Source of the DNA: Marinobacter salsuginis
Lineage (GTDB): Bacteria > Pseudomonadota > Gammaproteobacteria > Pseudomonadales > Oleiphilaceae
Assembly (NCBI RefSeq): GCF_009617755.1
Contig: NZ_BGZH01000001.1
Span: 1,674,001-1,738,000, forward strand
Reading direction: 5' to 3'
DNA length: 64,000 bases
In this document: in pieces, positions 27,763 to 37,041 of the stretch
How the letters are laid out: each line of letters begins with the position of its first letter
How positions within the stretch are numbered: position 1 is the stretch's first letter
The notes under the pieces: model-generated
The model's database searches: none
The model's input: the letters and a program-made list of their open reading frames with translations, nothing else
Told to the model about the DNA's origin: nothing
Position numbers and translations under genes: made by a program

Positions 27763-28881
27763 TCAGGTTTCAATCAGCTCATCAAACAAAGCCTGGTAGT
27801 CTCCGGCCCGTCTTGATGCCCGCCAACCCTCGGGCGGACAGGCTGGCACGTCTGTTTTGAGCAGGGCTTCGAGGCAGTCGGCGGCTGCTTCCGCCTCTCG
27901 CCTGGCATCCTGTTCATGGCTGTCATAACGACACTGCTCCGGGACATATTCCTGATAGGCCAGTCGATCGGGGGCCAGCGGAACACAACCTGAGGCCATG
28001 GCCTCCAGCATCGCCAGCCCCTGGAAATCGTGAAGTGCCGTGGAGACGACCAGGTCCGCCTGACGCAGCAAATGATCGTAGTCGTCACGGCTGTCCAGGA
28101 AGCCCCAGTGTTCGATTCGATGACTGAACTGTTCACGAATCCGGTCAAACGCCGGCGGATAGCTGCGGAATCGTTCCCCCACCACGCTCAGCCGGAATGG
28201 CACCGAGCGCTGTTCCAGTACCTGCAGCAAATTCAGCAGCCGGTCAGGCCCCTTGTCGTATTCCCACCGATGGTTCCAGAGCAGATGCGGACAGGCCCGG
28301 CCCCAAAGTGGCTGGCGCTCGAAAAACAACCGGTCCTCAATCGGAACCGGGATGACACGGGACCGGTCGCGCAAGGTTTCGATCAGGCCTTCCGGTACCT
28401 CATCGGGCAATCTCTGAAGAAACGCCCGGGCGCCGGCCAGAAAACTGTCCCGATTCCAGCCACTGTTGAAGACCACGCAGTCGGCACAGAGGGCGCTGTA
28501 GAGGTTGACCATTTGCGGATCGGCACTGGCGTTCTGGCCGCTGGAGATCGGGAACGCAAACTGGTTTTCGTGCATGTACAGCAGGCAGGGCGTGCGGGCG
28601 AGGCGCGGGTGCAGGCCCCGCAGGGTGGCCAGATCCACCATGGATGTGGCGACTATCAGATCCCAGGGTTCCTGCAGGAGTGGCTCCTTCAGCCAGCTCA
28701 GCGGGTTGCCGCGGATGCGCCAGCGGAAGAATCTGGGAGGCAGTGCCAGTGTGTGCCAATGGAACTCGGGTAACAGGGCCTCCAGGTGCTCGCGCCAGCG
28801 GCGGTGACTGGCGGCATCGTAGCCGGACAGCAAAAGAACCAGTGGGCCAGGTTTCTCGGACTTCGTCATGCTCACAACCAT
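27763..28881 (-). CDS. tRNA-queuosine alpha-mannosyltransferase-like glycosyltransferase (DUF3524 type)
   Basis: A GT-B glycosyltransferase of 372 aa. The N-terminal domain has LLLSGYDAASHRRW and YMHENQFAFPIS, and the middle has LLWNHRWEYDKGPDRLL. These are the hallmarks of the DUF3524/GTDC1 group, of which the animal member (QTMAN) mannosylates queuosine in tRNA-Asp. The C-terminal donor domain has ALHDFQGLAMLEAMASGC. The ATG at 28881 overlaps the stop of the MFS gene (TAATG). A second ATG at 28869 is possible. In this bacterium the acceptor could be tRNA queuosine or another molecule. Confidence 0.75.
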   Translation of the reverse strand: MVVSMTKSEKPGPLVLLLSGYDAASHRRWREHLEALLPEFHWHTLALPPRFFRWRIRGNPLSWLKEPLLQEPWDLIVATSMVDLATLRGLHPRLARTPCLLYMHENQFAFPISSGQNASADPQMVNLYSALCADCVVFNSGWNRDSFLAGARAFLQRLPDEVPEGLIETLRDRSRVIPVPIEDRLFFERQPLWGRACPHLLWNHRWEYDKGPDRLLNLLQVLEQRSVPFRLSVVGERFRSYPPAFDRIREQFSHRIEHWGFLDSRDDYDHLLRQADLVVSTALHDFQGLAMLEAMASGCVPLAPDRLAYQEYVPEQCRYDSHEQDARREAEAAADCLEALLKTDVPACPPEGWRASRRAGDYQALFDELIET

Positions 28882-30065
28882 TAGCCGGGCTGAACCTCAG
28901 GCCGGGCCCTGGACAGTGACCACAACCCAAGCACCGGCCCCGGGAACAGAAGCAGAACCACCCAGACATCCAGCTGCCCCCATAAGCCACTGGTCAGCCA
29001 GATGGCCGGCAGGGTCAGCCCAAACCCGACCGCATTCATCACCGCCAGCGAGGAGCCCACCGATTCCCTGGGTGCCGCTGCAGAAGCCAGCGCGGAAAAC
29101 TGGGGGGAATCTGCCACTACGGCAATACCCCAGACAATCAGCAACACCATCAAAACGACCGGCGAGAGCCCATTCAGCCAGGGATACACAAGACAGAAAG
29201 CACCGGAAATCATCAGTGCTCGGCGGGCTACCCACTCGCTGCCCAGGGTGCGACTGAGCCTGCCGCCACCGACGCAGCCCGCCGCGCCAATCCCGATAAC
29301 GGCAAACGACAACCAGGGAATGAGCGCGTCACTCTGACCTAATCGCTGCAGCTCCCGACCGATGAGCAGCGGCGTGAGTGTCCAGAATGCGTAGAGCTCC
29401 CACATATGGCCGAAGTAACCTCCGGCCACGGACCGGAATCTGGGGATACGCAGCGCCGCCAGCCCCTGGCTCAGAGGCAAACGCCCGCTGCTTTTGGGCA
29501 AGTGCGGGCCCTCCCCCAACACATACACCAGAAGGCCCCCAGCCACCGCAAGGCAGGAGGCGGCCATCAACGGCCACTCCCAGGGCATGCCCAGAGTTGC
29601 TCCTCGCATCAGGTGTGGCAAGGCCGTGCCGAGGGTGAGCATGCCCACTAGCCAGGCCAGGGCGGCGCCGGCGTATTTCGGGGTCCAGGCGATTACCATT
29701 TTCATGCCCAGCGGGTAGATTCCAGCCAGACACAGACCCGTGGCAAACCGCAGAAGAAAATCGAGCGGCGGTGCACCGGCCGCGAAAATAAATCCTCCAT
29801 TAACCAGTGCACCAACCAGACTCGACAGCGCAAAGATACGACTGGCGCCGAACCGGTCAGCCAGACCGGTCACTGCAATGGTCAGGGTACCGGCGATAAA
29901 CCCGGCCTGCACCGCCAGCGTCAGCCGTCCCAGATCGGTTTCCGACAGGCCCAGTTCCGCGGACAGCGACAGCCAGACACCGTTGATACTGAACCAGAGC
30001 GAGGTGCCAAAAAGCTGGGCCAGGACAATCACAGGGAGGGGATAGCGTCGTAGCAGGTCGATCAT
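28881..30065 (-). CDS. Major facilitator superfamily transporter
   Basis: A 394 aa integral membrane protein with 12 predicted TM helices. It opens with YPLPVIVLAQLFGTSLWFSINGVW and carries the MFS loop GLADRFGASRIFALS between TM2 and TM3. It is coupled by a 1 nt overlap to the glycosyltransferase gene downstream. I cannot name the substrate; close relatives are annotated as nitrate/nitrite- or cyanate-type MFS proteins. No clear regulatory site was seen upstream apart from a 98 nt gap to fetB on the same strand. Confidence 0.8.
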   Translation of the reverse strand: MIDLLRRYPLPVIVLAQLFGTSLWFSINGVWLSLSAELGLSETDLGRLTLAVQAGFIAGTLTIAVTGLADRFGASRIFALSSLVGALVNGGFIFAAGAPPLDFLLRFATGLCLAGIYPLGMKMVIAWTPKYAGAALAWLVGMLTLGTALPHLMRGATLGMPWEWPLMAASCLAVAGGLLVYVLGEGPHLPKSSGRLPLSQGLAALRIPRFRSVAGGYFGHMWELYAFWTLTPLLIGRELQRLGQSDALIPWLSFAVIGIGAAGCVGGGRLSRTLGSEWVARRALMISGAFCLVYPWLNGLSPVVLMVLLIVWGIAVVADSPQFSALASAAAPRESVGSSLAVMNAVGFGLTLPAIWLTSGLWGQLDVWVVLLLFPGPVLGLWSLSRARPEVQPG

Positions 30066-30163
30066 TGTTGTTGTCTTCTTCCACGCGATGGACCAAGCCT
30101 AGCCTCGAGGGGCTGGCCTCGCCCATGCTACTTTGGTGTCTTGTTGAGGTTGGGACCGCTGTT

Positions 30164-30961
30164 TCAGGACTTCACCAGTCGATCCAGCCGCAAGCGTTCC
30201 CGGTCATCGAACAGTCTGCGACCACCCCACGAAACCGCCATCAGCGCACCGAAACCGGTGCCAACGGTAATAATCAGCATCACCAGAATCTGGTATTTGA
30301 CCGCCACCGCCGGCGGGCTACCCGCAAGAATCTGGCCAGTCATCATACCCGGTAGGCTGACAATACCAGCGGCGGCCATCGCGTTGATGGACGGCATCAT
30401 ACCGCTGCGCATGGCGTCCCGACGGATATCCTCCAGCGCCTGCTGCGAGGTTTGGCCCAGCATTAGCCGGTTTTCGATAACCGCCCGCTGCCGCCAGACC
30501 GATTCATTCAGACGGTCCAGCGCGAGACTGACGCCGGTCATGGTGTTACCGAGCATCATGCCCAGGAGCGGAATAGCGTATTGCGGGGCGTACCAGGGCT
30601 CGGGGCCGATGACCACAGTCAGGGCCAGAACGGTAACCGCAAAGGACGACACAAACATCGCCCCGGTGCCAATACTGAATGCCCACCAGCCCCGAAGCCG
30701 GCGTCCCTGGCGCGCGACAACCTCACGGCCTGCAACCAGGAGCATGATCAGTGCCAGCAGGGCAATCCAGTAGAACGCAGAAGACGCGAACAGGGCCTCC
30801 AGCACCAGTCCGATCAGGGCCAGCTGAATGATCGTGCGCAGGGCCGCAATCAGCAGGCTTCGGGTAATGCCAAGTCGAGCCAGATACCCGGTGCCGGCCA
30901 GCGCCAGAACCAACAGGGCCGCGAGCCCCAGCTTCCACCAGGCGAGATCAATGACCTCCAT
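30164..30961 (-). CDS. fetB: ABC transporter permease FetB (UPF0014)
   Basis: An inner-membrane permease of 265 aa (E. coli FetB 259), with about seven hydrophobic segments. The family core is YAIPLLGMMLGNTMTGVSLALDRL, followed by SINAMAAAGIVSLPGMMTGQILAG. In E. coli FetAB is linked to iron export and oxidative-stress resistance. The ATG at 30961 has GGAG 7 nt upstream and overlaps the fetA stop by 14 nt. An open frame extending upstream to 31171 is a shadow of fetA and is not used. Confidence 0.9.
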   Translation of the reverse strand: MEVIDLAWWKLGLAALLVLALAGTGYLARLGITRSLLIAALRTIIQLALIGLVLEALFASSAFYWIALLALIMLLVAGREVVARQGRRLRGWWAFSIGTGAMFVSSFAVTVLALTVVIGPEPWYAPQYAIPLLGMMLGNTMTGVSLALDRLNESVWRQRAVIENRLMLGQTSQQALEDIRRDAMRSGMMPSINAMAAAGIVSLPGMMTGQILAGSPPAVAVKYQILVMLIITVGTGFGALMAVSWGGRRLFDDRERLRLDRLVKS

Positions 30962-31556
30962 CGACGCGCTCCAGCGTGGTGCCATGAATCCGGTAGTGGG
31001 CATCCGCCACCCGATGGATCTGCGCCGGATCATGGGCAACCCAGAGCACAGCAATCTGCCGCCTCCGGATCTCGTCAAGCAGCCAGGTTTCAAGGGCTTC
31101 GGTGCTGTCGTTGTCCAGATTGGCGGTAGGTTCGTCCAACAGCAGAGCCTCTGGTTCAAGGGCCAGAGCACGCCAGATTGCGAGCCGCTGCCGTTCTCCG
31201 GAGGACAGCCGACTCACTGACCAGCCCATGACCTCTGGCGAAAACCCCAGCGCTGACGGCAATCCTGCCTTCGCCTCATCGGGAAAGTGACCACCCACGT
31301 CATCAAACCACCATTGACTGTCTGCCGGAACCATGACAACCCGACTTCGCCACTGGTGTGCCGGAACGTCTAGCTGTGCGGTATCACCCAGAGAAATCCT
31401 GCCATCATGGGGTTCCAGGTCTGCCACAGCCCTGAGCAAACGACTTTTGCCGCTGCCCGAAGGCCCGGATACGCAGACAACCTCGCCCCCTGGCACCCGT
31501 AACGACACGTTACTCAAAGTGCCAACGCTGAGATTTTCCAGCACCAGATCTGTCAA
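30948..31556 (-). CDS. fetA: ABC transporter ATP-binding protein FetA
   Basis: The ATPase partner of FetB, 202 aa, a short single ABC domain. Walker A is SGPSGSGKSRLL (near 30-41), the signature is LSSGERQRLAI, and Walker B is ALLLDEPTANLD, with the H-loop as WVAHDP. The first gene of the fetAB pair, it overlaps fetB by 14 nt. It is divergent from the outer-membrane protein gene at 31653. The role in iron homeostasis is by homology to E. coli FetA (YbbL). Confidence 0.9.
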   Translation of the reverse strand: MTDLVLENLSVGTLSNVSLRVPGGEVVCVSGPSGSGKSRLLRAVADLEPHDGRISLGDTAQLDVPAHQWRSRVVMVPADSQWWFDDVGGHFPDEAKAGLPSALGFSPEVMGWSVSRLSSGERQRLAIWRALALEPEALLLDEPTANLDNDSTEALETWLLDEIRRRQIAVLWVAHDPAQIHRVADAHYRIHGTTLERVDGGH

Positions 31557-31652
31557 GATAGCATCACCAGGTTTCGCCCAAGTTCGTAACGGCTATACCA
31601 TTACACAGTGTTCCGCCAACAACCAGTCGACAGTCGCTCAGGCCAGGTAGGT

Positions 31653-32279
31653 ATGAAGCTTCGATCTCTTGTCACGTTCACACTGGCATCTGCACTGATC
31701 GCCGCTCCGGTCGCAGCGGAAGTCAGCCTGGCGCCCTTTGCGGGGTATCGGATGAGCAGTTCGGTGGATATCAGGACCGCCGGGGCCAGCACCTCAGACC
31801 AGATCGACTTCCGGGATACCCCCAGCCTGGGGCTGGTGTTCAATTTCGATCTGCCGGATCCCGGCAAGCAGGGAGAACTGTATTTCGGGCGGCAGACCAC
31901 TTCGGCCAGACTGGACAATGGCCTGTTCGCTCCGGGTGTGGAATCCATCGACCTGACCATCTACCAACTCCAGTTTGGCGGACTGTATTTCCCCGGCGGC
32001 CAGAATCACGGCGGCTTTGTCTCGGGTGTTTTCGGGGTTACCCGTCTGGAACCGGACGATTCGAGATATGAAACCCACCACCGGGCCGCCCTGTCCATTG
32101 GCGGCGGCTACCAGTTTTTCCTGACTGAACAACTGCGCCTGAGACTGGATCTGCGCGGTGTTTACACCGCCCTGAATTCTGGGGGTTCGGCCTTCTGCTC
32201 AGGGGGATGCGAACTCAGATTCGACAGCAGCGGCTACTTACAGGTGGAAGCTGGCGCCGGGCTGGTCATTCGTTTCTAA
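31653..32279 (+). CDS. Outer-membrane beta-barrel protein, function unknown
   Basis: A 208 aa exported protein. The signal peptide (MKLRSLVTFTLASALIAAP, cleaved after VAA) is followed by alternating hydrophobic stretches such as LAPFAGYRMSS and ELYFGRQTTS, ending in GLVIRF with a C-terminal Phe, the usual signal for BAM-dependent outer-membrane insertion. Two Cys at SAFCSGGCELRF may form a loop disulfide. The ATG at 31653 has AGGTAGGT just upstream. I do not recognise the family. It stands alone between fetA (divergent) and the arsenic operon (convergent). Confidence 0.7.
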   Translation: MKLRSLVTFTLASALIAAPVAAEVSLAPFAGYRMSSSVDIRTAGASTSDQIDFRDTPSLGLVFNFDLPDPGKQGELYFGRQTTSARLDNGLFAPGVESIDLTIYQLQFGGLYFPGGQNHGGFVSGVFGVTRLEPDDSRYETHHRAALSIGGGYQFFLTEQLRLRLDLRGVYTALNSGGSAFCSGGCELRFDSSGYLQVEAGAGLVIRF

Positions 32280-32363
32280 ACCCGGCGCTATGACAAGAGT
32301 CCTTATCTGTTCCGCCTGGTGATCGCAGTACGTGATTCCGCCCGGTGCGAATGTGTAAGCCTC

Positions 32364-33179
32364 TCAAATCTCCTCACGCACCTGCGCGTAGGTGAGCGCT
32401 GCGAAAATGCCCGTGCCGCCTAGGACGTTCCCGGCTAAAGCAGGCAGGATGCCCTCGAATACCACGGCGGCAATGCCCAGTTCGCCCTTAACGACGAGAA
32501 TGAACAGCTCGGTCGAACCGGCAACCACGTGCGACATACCGCCGACGCCGATCATGTACGTCACTATGACGATCATCAATACCTCGCCTGCGCTTTCCAT
32601 GCGCGGCAGAATCCAGACCAGCGCAGCGATCAGGAACCCCGCCGGGATGCCCCAGGCGAAATGCTCAAGGCCGGTTGCCTCAGCGTAATGATGTGAGATG
32701 GCATGAATACCTTCGAAACGGGCCTCCGGCACGATGTGTCCATAGACGAGCACTAATGCCGCCGCCATGCACCCCACGAGATTGGCGGCAAAGACGATGC
32801 CCCACAGGCGCGCGGTTTGGTAAAAGGTCGAGCGCGTTGGCTTGAGGAACAACGGCAGTATCGGCGTGATTGTGTTCTCGGTGAACAACTGCATCCGGCC
32901 AAGGATCACGATCAGGAACCCGACGGTGTAGCCAAGATTTGAGATGCCCGCGGCCCAATCGGCATCTGGCAGTATGGATGCAAGAAACCCTTTGCACAGA
33001 ACCGAGGTGCTTATCGCCAGACCGGCCGCGACCCCGGACCACCAGAGCGCACTCGTCGAACGCGACAGCTCGTGTTCACCTTCCCTCCGGATCGCCTCGA
33101 AGATAACCGACGAGGGAACGCTCTCGTACTCATCAGCCTGTTCGTTTTCGTCGCTATCAAAATCGGTGTGATCTGGCAT
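32364..33179 (-). CDS. Formate/nitrite transporter (FNT) family channel at the end of the arsenic operon
   Basis: A 271 aa membrane protein of the FNT family, YfdC-like. It has a hydrophilic N terminus rich in Asp and Glu (1-35), then six TM helices. The central FNT element is ILGRMQLFTENTITPILP, and MIGVGGMSHVVAGSTELF is the second half-repeat. GAGGA precedes the ATG at 33179 by 9 nt, only 27 nt after the arsJ stop on the same strand, so it appears to belong to the arsCR-GAPDH-arsJ transcript. The substrate is unknown. FNT channels pass small monovalent anions, so a link to arsenic, phosphate or pH handling is possible but unproven. Confidence 0.85.
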   Translation of the reverse strand: MPDHTDFDSDENEQADEYESVPSSVIFEAIRREGEHELSRSTSALWWSGVAAGLAISTSVLCKGFLASILPDADWAAGISNLGYTVGFLIVILGRMQLFTENTITPILPLFLKPTRSTFYQTARLWGIVFAANLVGCMAAALVLVYGHIVPEARFEGIHAISHHYAEATGLEHFAWGIPAGFLIAALVWILPRMESAGEVLMIVIVTYMIGVGGMSHVVAGSTELFILVVKGELGIAAVVFEGILPALAGNVLGGTGIFAALTYAQVREEI

Positions 33180-33206
33180 ATATTCTTATCCTCAAATGCG
33201 CGTCCA

Positions 33207-34400
33207 TCAGACAATCACAGGACGTTTCTCCGGCAGCATCAGAGACAGCAGCGCCGCTGTTATTACCAGCCCGCCGGATATCAACAGACAGGCTTCAATT
33301 CCGTAGGCCTGGTAAACCCAGCCAGACAGAATGGTGCCAAGCAAACGGCCAGCAGCGTTGGACATATAATAGAAACCCACATCCAGAGAAACACCGTTGG
33401 ACCGGGCATAGCTGACAATAAGGTAGCTATGCAGGGAGGAATTGATGGCAAACAGCACCCCGAACAAAAACAAGCCACCCAAAATCACAACCTGCGGTGA
33501 CCAGCCCGCCATCAGGCCTCCGGCAATGGCGATGGGAATCAGCGCCAGAGCCGTCGCCCATAGTGCAGCAGGCTTTATACCTTCCATGTTGCCGGTAATC
33601 TTCGGCGCGATAGTCTGGATGAACCCGTAGCCGATAATCCAACTGGCCATAAAGCCGCCGACTTTCCAGTGGTCCCATCCAAAAGCGGTGCTGAGATATA
33701 CCGGTAAGGCTACCACAAACCACACATCCCGAGCCCCGAACAAGAACATTCGCGCGGCCGAGAGCACGTTGATGGCTCGGCTCTTGGACAGGATTTCGCG
33801 GAATTTGGGCTTTGATTTGCTCTTGCCCAAATCCTGCCCCAGCAGAAACAGACTGGCGATCCAGACGGCCCCGAGCGCAACCACCATAATCACCACGGCG
33901 CCGGTAAAGCCTGCAGCCATCAGCAGGACACCACCTAGAAAGAAACCAACACCCTTGAGGGTGTTCTTGGAGCCGGTAAGTATCGCCACCCACTTGTAGA
34001 GTGTGCCCTGCTGTTCATCCGGTACCAGCAGCTTGATGCCGCTCTTGGCGGACATCTTGTTCAAGTCCTTGGCAATCCCCGAAAGCGCCTGGGCCGCCAT
34101 CACCCAGGGCACCGTGAGCATGGCCGCCGGCACCGCCAGCATGCCCAGCGCCACAATCTGCAGGAACAGACCGATGTTCATGGTACGGTTCAGCCCCATG
34201 CGGGCGCCCAGGTAACCGCCCACCAGGTTGGTCACCACCCCGAAGAACTCGTAAAAGATGAACAGCAGGGCGATTTCCAGGGGCGAGTAACCCAGCTGGT
34301 GGAAATGCAGTACCACCAGCATCCGTAGGGCACCATCAGTAAGCGTGAAGGCCCAGTAGTTACCTGTAATGACCAGATACTGTCGTATAGCCGCCGTCAT
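33207..34400 (-). CDS. arsJ: Organoarsenical efflux MFS transporter ArsJ
   Basis: A 397 aa MFS protein beginning MTAAIRQYLVITGNYWAF with the ArsJ-typical segment LTDGALRMLVVLHFHQLGY. Further family blocks are GIAKDLNKMSAKSGIK and ARDVWFVVALPVYL. ArsJ exports 1-arseno-3-phosphoglycerate, the product made when GAPDH uses arsenate in place of phosphate. The start is 1 nt after the stop of the adjacent GAPDH gene, exactly the functional pair. Twelve TM helices are expected. Confidence 0.95.
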   Translation of the reverse strand: MTAAIRQYLVITGNYWAFTLTDGALRMLVVLHFHQLGYSPLEIALLFIFYEFFGVVTNLVGGYLGARMGLNRTMNIGLFLQIVALGMLAVPAAMLTVPWVMAAQALSGIAKDLNKMSAKSGIKLLVPDEQQGTLYKWVAILTGSKNTLKGVGFFLGGVLLMAAGFTGAVVIMVVALGAVWIASLFLLGQDLGKSKSKPKFREILSKSRAINVLSAARMFLFGARDVWFVVALPVYLSTAFGWDHWKVGGFMASWIIGYGFIQTIAPKITGNMEGIKPAALWATALALIPIAIAGGLMAGWSPQVVILGGLFLFGVLFAINSSLHSYLIVSYARSNGVSLDVGFYYMSNAAGRLLGTILSGWVYQAYGIEACLLISGGLVITAALLSLMLPEKRPVIV

Positions 34401-34401
34401 A

Positions 34402-35406
34402 TCAGGCCAGACCTACCCTGCGCGCCAGTTCTGCGGTGCGGTTGGCGTAGCCCCATTCGTTGTCGTACCAGGCGTAGATTTTCACCTGGGTGCCGTTGAC
34501 CACCATGGTGGACAGGGCATCGACGATGGACGAACGCGGGTCGGTCTTGTAATCAATTGAGACCAGCGGGCGCTCTTCATAGCCCAGAATGCCTTTCAGC
34601 TCGCCTTCGGCCGCTTCTTTGAGGAGTTTGTTTACGGTTTCACGATCCGTGACCTTCTCCACTTCAAATACACAATCGGTCAGTGAAGCGTTAGTAAGCG
34701 GAATTCGCACCGCATGGCCGTCCAGACGACCTTTCAATTCCGGGAAGATCTCGATAATTGCCGTTGCTGAACCGGTGCTGGTGGGGATCAGTGAGCTGCC
34801 GCAGGCGCGTGCCCGGCGGAGGTCCTTGTGGGGCGCATCGATGATGGTCTGGGTGTTGGTCAGGCTGTGAATGGTGGTGATGGAGCCGTGTTTGATACCC
34901 AATTTCTCATGAATCACCTTCACCACCGGCGCCAGACAGTTGGTGGTGCATGAAGCGGCAGTCACAATGCGGTCGTTGGCCGGGTCGAAAATATCATCGT
35001 TCACGCCAACCACAATGTTCTTGGCGCCAGCTTCCTTCACCGGTGCCGTAACCACGACGCGCTTCACGCCCTGATCCAGGTAGGCCTGCAGCACATTGAC
35101 CTTTTTGTTAACACCACTGGCCTCGATCACCAGATCACAGCCGGACCAGTCCGTTTCACCGATGGTTTTGTTGTGGGTCACGCGGATGCGCTTCCCGCCG
35201 ATCTCAATCTCCGTCCCATCCGCAGTGGCTTCTTCGCTCCAGCGACCATGGATGCTGTCAAAGTTGAGCAGGTGAGCCAGTGTGGCGGCATCGGCACCCG
35301 GGTCGTTGATCGCCACAAACTCCATGTCTGGCCACTGCCAGGCAGCCCGCAGCGCCAGACGACCGATGCGGCCAAACCCGTTAATGCCTACCTTGATCTT
35401 GCTCAT
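34402..35406 (-). CDS. gapdh: Glyceraldehyde-3-phosphate dehydrogenase of the arsenic operon
   Basis: A 334 aa type I GAPDH. The NAD loop is [16 protein letters not shown] and the catalytic Cys is in [10 protein letters not shown], near residue 153, with its partner His further on. Arsenate replaces phosphate in the reaction and gives 1-arseno-3-phosphoglycerate, which ArsJ exports. Location between arsCR and arsJ, with a 1 nt gap to arsJ, indicates the detoxification isoform rather than the housekeeping glycolytic one. AGGAG lies 6 nt before the ATG. Confidence 0.94.
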   Translation of the reverse strand: MSKIKVGINGFGRIGRLALRAAWQWPDMEFVAINDPGADAATLAHLLNFDSIHGRWSEEATADGTEIEIGGKRIRVTHNKTIGETDWSGCDLVIEASGVNKKVNVLQAYLDQGVKRVVVTAPVKEAGAKNIVVGVNDDIFDPANDRIVTAASCTTNCLAPVVKVIHEKLGIKHGSITTIHSLTNTQTIIDAPHKDLRRARACGSSLIPTSTGSATAIIEIFPELKGRLDGHAVRIPLTNASLTDCVFEVEKVTDRETVNKLLKEAAEGELKGILGYEERPLVSIDYKTDPRSSIVDALSTMVVNGTQVKIYAWYDNEWGYANRTAELARRVGLA

Positions 35407-35452
35407 GATGAGCTCCTGAGAGAGTGTCTTCCGTCATTAAATCCTGTGATGG

Positions 35453-36217
35453 TTACAAACATTGGACAGACGGGCGGTCTGCCATGGCCTGCAACCGGGC
35501 CAGCGGGCTCTCTATCAATCCAGTGTTATGACTGGCAGTTTCATCCAGCACCCGGGCCAGCCACTGTGGCATCCCCGGGTTCAGGGAATAGTAGATCCAC
35601 TGACCGCGACGCTCTGTTGCCAGCAGGCCAGCATCCCGCAAAATAGCCAGGTGCCGACTGACCTTTGGCTGTGTTACTTCAAAGGCCTCGGTCAGCTCGC
35701 AGACACAGAGTTGTTGCTCGCTTCGGACCAGCAACAACGCTGCCAGCCGGAAGTCGTCGGCCAGTGCCTTGAACGCCGCCACTGGATCGTAACTGACCGG
35801 CTTGGTTCCGGTTTCTTTCTGGTGCACCAGTGCAAAGAGCGCAATACGCTCTTTGATTTCCTTGAGAGTGAGGGCGAAGGTGGAATGGCGGTTTGCCGGT
35901 ACCGGATCGGCAAAATCCCAGGCAATCTGCTGAGCGGGCTGGCAGACCGTACCGCACTCGTTCGCAGCTTTCTCGCACAGGGTGATCACGTAATCCCAGT
36001 ACTGCCCCTGCACTTCGGCCAACTGCTTGCTATGTAACCCTTCGGTAGAAATGCCGGCTTCCTCCAGCACATGCAGAGCCATCGGGTGGGGCCCGGCTGG
36101 CTCGGTGCCGGCGCTGGCCACTTCAAACCGGTCCCCGGCCATGTCCCGGAGCAAGGCTTCTGCCATCAGGGAACGGGCACTGTTGGCGGTGCAGACGAAC
36201 AAAACTCGGCGCTTCAT
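35453..36217 (-). CDS. ArsC-ArsR fusion: arsenate reductase joined to an arsenic-sensing repressor
   Basis: A 254 aa two-domain protein. Residues 1-135 are an LMW-phosphatase-type arsenate reductase with the P-loop CTANSAR (Cys9 to Arg15), the redox Cys81 and Cys88 ([11 protein letters not shown]), and the Asp of DFADP at about 101-105. Residues 140-245 are an ArsR/SmtB winged-helix repressor with the As(III)-binding CVC motif (Cys171, Cys173 in [10 protein letters not shown]) and recognition helix TQPKVSRHL. One chain may therefore both reduce arsenate and sense the arsenite made. First gene of the leftward operon, divergent from arsH. The SD is weak. Confidence 0.93.
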   Translation of the reverse strand: MKRRVLFVCTANSARSLMAEALLRDMAGDRFEVASAGTEPAGPHPMALHVLEEAGISTEGLHSKQLAEVQGQYWDYVITLCEKAANECGTVCQPAQQIAWDFADPVPANRHSTFALTLKEIKERIALFALVHQKETGTKPVSYDPVAAFKALADDFRLAALLLVRSEQQLCVCELTEAFEVTQPKVSRHLAILRDAGLLATERRGQWIYYSLNPGMPQWLARVLDETASHNTGLIESPLARLQAMADRPSVQCL

Positions 36218-36242
36218 ATCTGTTTTTCCGTATATTCGACTT

Positions 36243-36266
36243 TATGCATATCTATTTTTATGCATA
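36243..36266. promoter_or_regulatory. Candidate ArsR operator between arsCR and arsH
   Basis: Two identical TATGCATA palindromes (36243-36250 and 36259-36266) with centres 16 bp apart lie in the 91 nt divergent intergenic region. This AT-rich repeat is the obvious binding site for the ArsR domain encoded next to it and could control both directions. Confidence 0.65.
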
Positions 36267-36308
36267 ATAGATCCAACATCTCTACGAGTAAAGGAATCCG
36301 GCAAGAAA

Positions 36309-37031
36309 ATGAGCACCCAGGATCAGGACCTCCCCAACATAGACCCGGAATTGTTCAACGCACCAACAACGGACCAGCTCTTCAAGGCAAAGCCGTCGTC
36401 AAATCCACCACGGATTCTGTTGCTGTATGGCTCCCTGCGGGAACGCTCGTTCAGTCGACTGGCCGTTGAAGAGGCGGCCCGACTGCTCGAAGCTATGGGC
36501 GCAGAAACCCGGGTATTCAATCCACGAGGGCTGCCTCTGGCCGATGCCGAAGATGCCTCCCACCCCAAGGTTCAGGAATTGCGGGATCTGGCCCAGTGGT
36601 CGGAAGGCATGGTGTGGTGTTCGCCAGAGCGTCACGGCGCCATGACCGGCATCATGAAAACCCAGATTGACTGGATCCCGCTGTCAATCGGCGGAATGCG
36701 CCCCACCCAGGGCAAGACCCTGGCCGTAATGCAGGTCTGTGGTGGCTCCCAGTCCTTCAATGCCGTTAATCAGCTGCGGGTGCTGGGTCGCTGGATGCGG
36801 ATGGTGACCATCCCCAACCAGTCCTCGGTGCCCAAGGCGTTTATGGAATTCGACGATAACGACCGCATGAAACACTCGCCCTATTACAATCGCATCGTCG
36901 ATGTGATGGAGGAGTTGGTGAAATTCACTCTACTGATCCGGGACCGGAGTGACTACCTGACCGACCGGTATTCGGAGCGGGTGGAAAGTGCCGAAGAAGT
37001 CTCCAAACGCGTCAACCAGCGGTCCATGTGA
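36309..37031 (+). CDS. arsH: Arsenical resistance flavoprotein ArsH
   Basis: An NADPH-dependent FMN reductase that oxidises trivalent organoarsenicals, 240 aa. The FMN-binding [16 protein letters not shown] lies near residues 42-57. The family segments [21 protein letters not shown] and [19 protein letters not shown] are all present. The C-terminal [18 protein letters not shown] matches ArsH. I use the ATG at 36309 because translation further upstream would run across the ars operator and into the opposite-strand gene. It is followed by acr3 after 10 nt. Confidence 0.94.
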   Translation: MSTQDQDLPNIDPELFNAPTTDQLFKAKPSSNPPRILLLYGSLRERSFSRLAVEEAARLLEAMGAETRVFNPRGLPLADAEDASHPKVQELRDLAQWSEGMVWCSPERHGAMTGIMKTQIDWIPLSIGGMRPTQGKTLAVMQVCGGSQSFNAVNQLRVLGRWMRMVTIPNQSSVPKAFMEFDDNDRMKHSPYYNRIVDVMEELVKFTLLIRDRSDYLTDRYSERVESAEEVSKRVNQRSM

Positions 37032-37041
37032 GGAAAAGGCA

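Noticed and set aside
36027..36308. An N-terminal extension of ArsH of 94 residues
   Set aside because: It would cross the ars operator and run antisense through arsCR; ArsH proteins begin near the chosen ATG.
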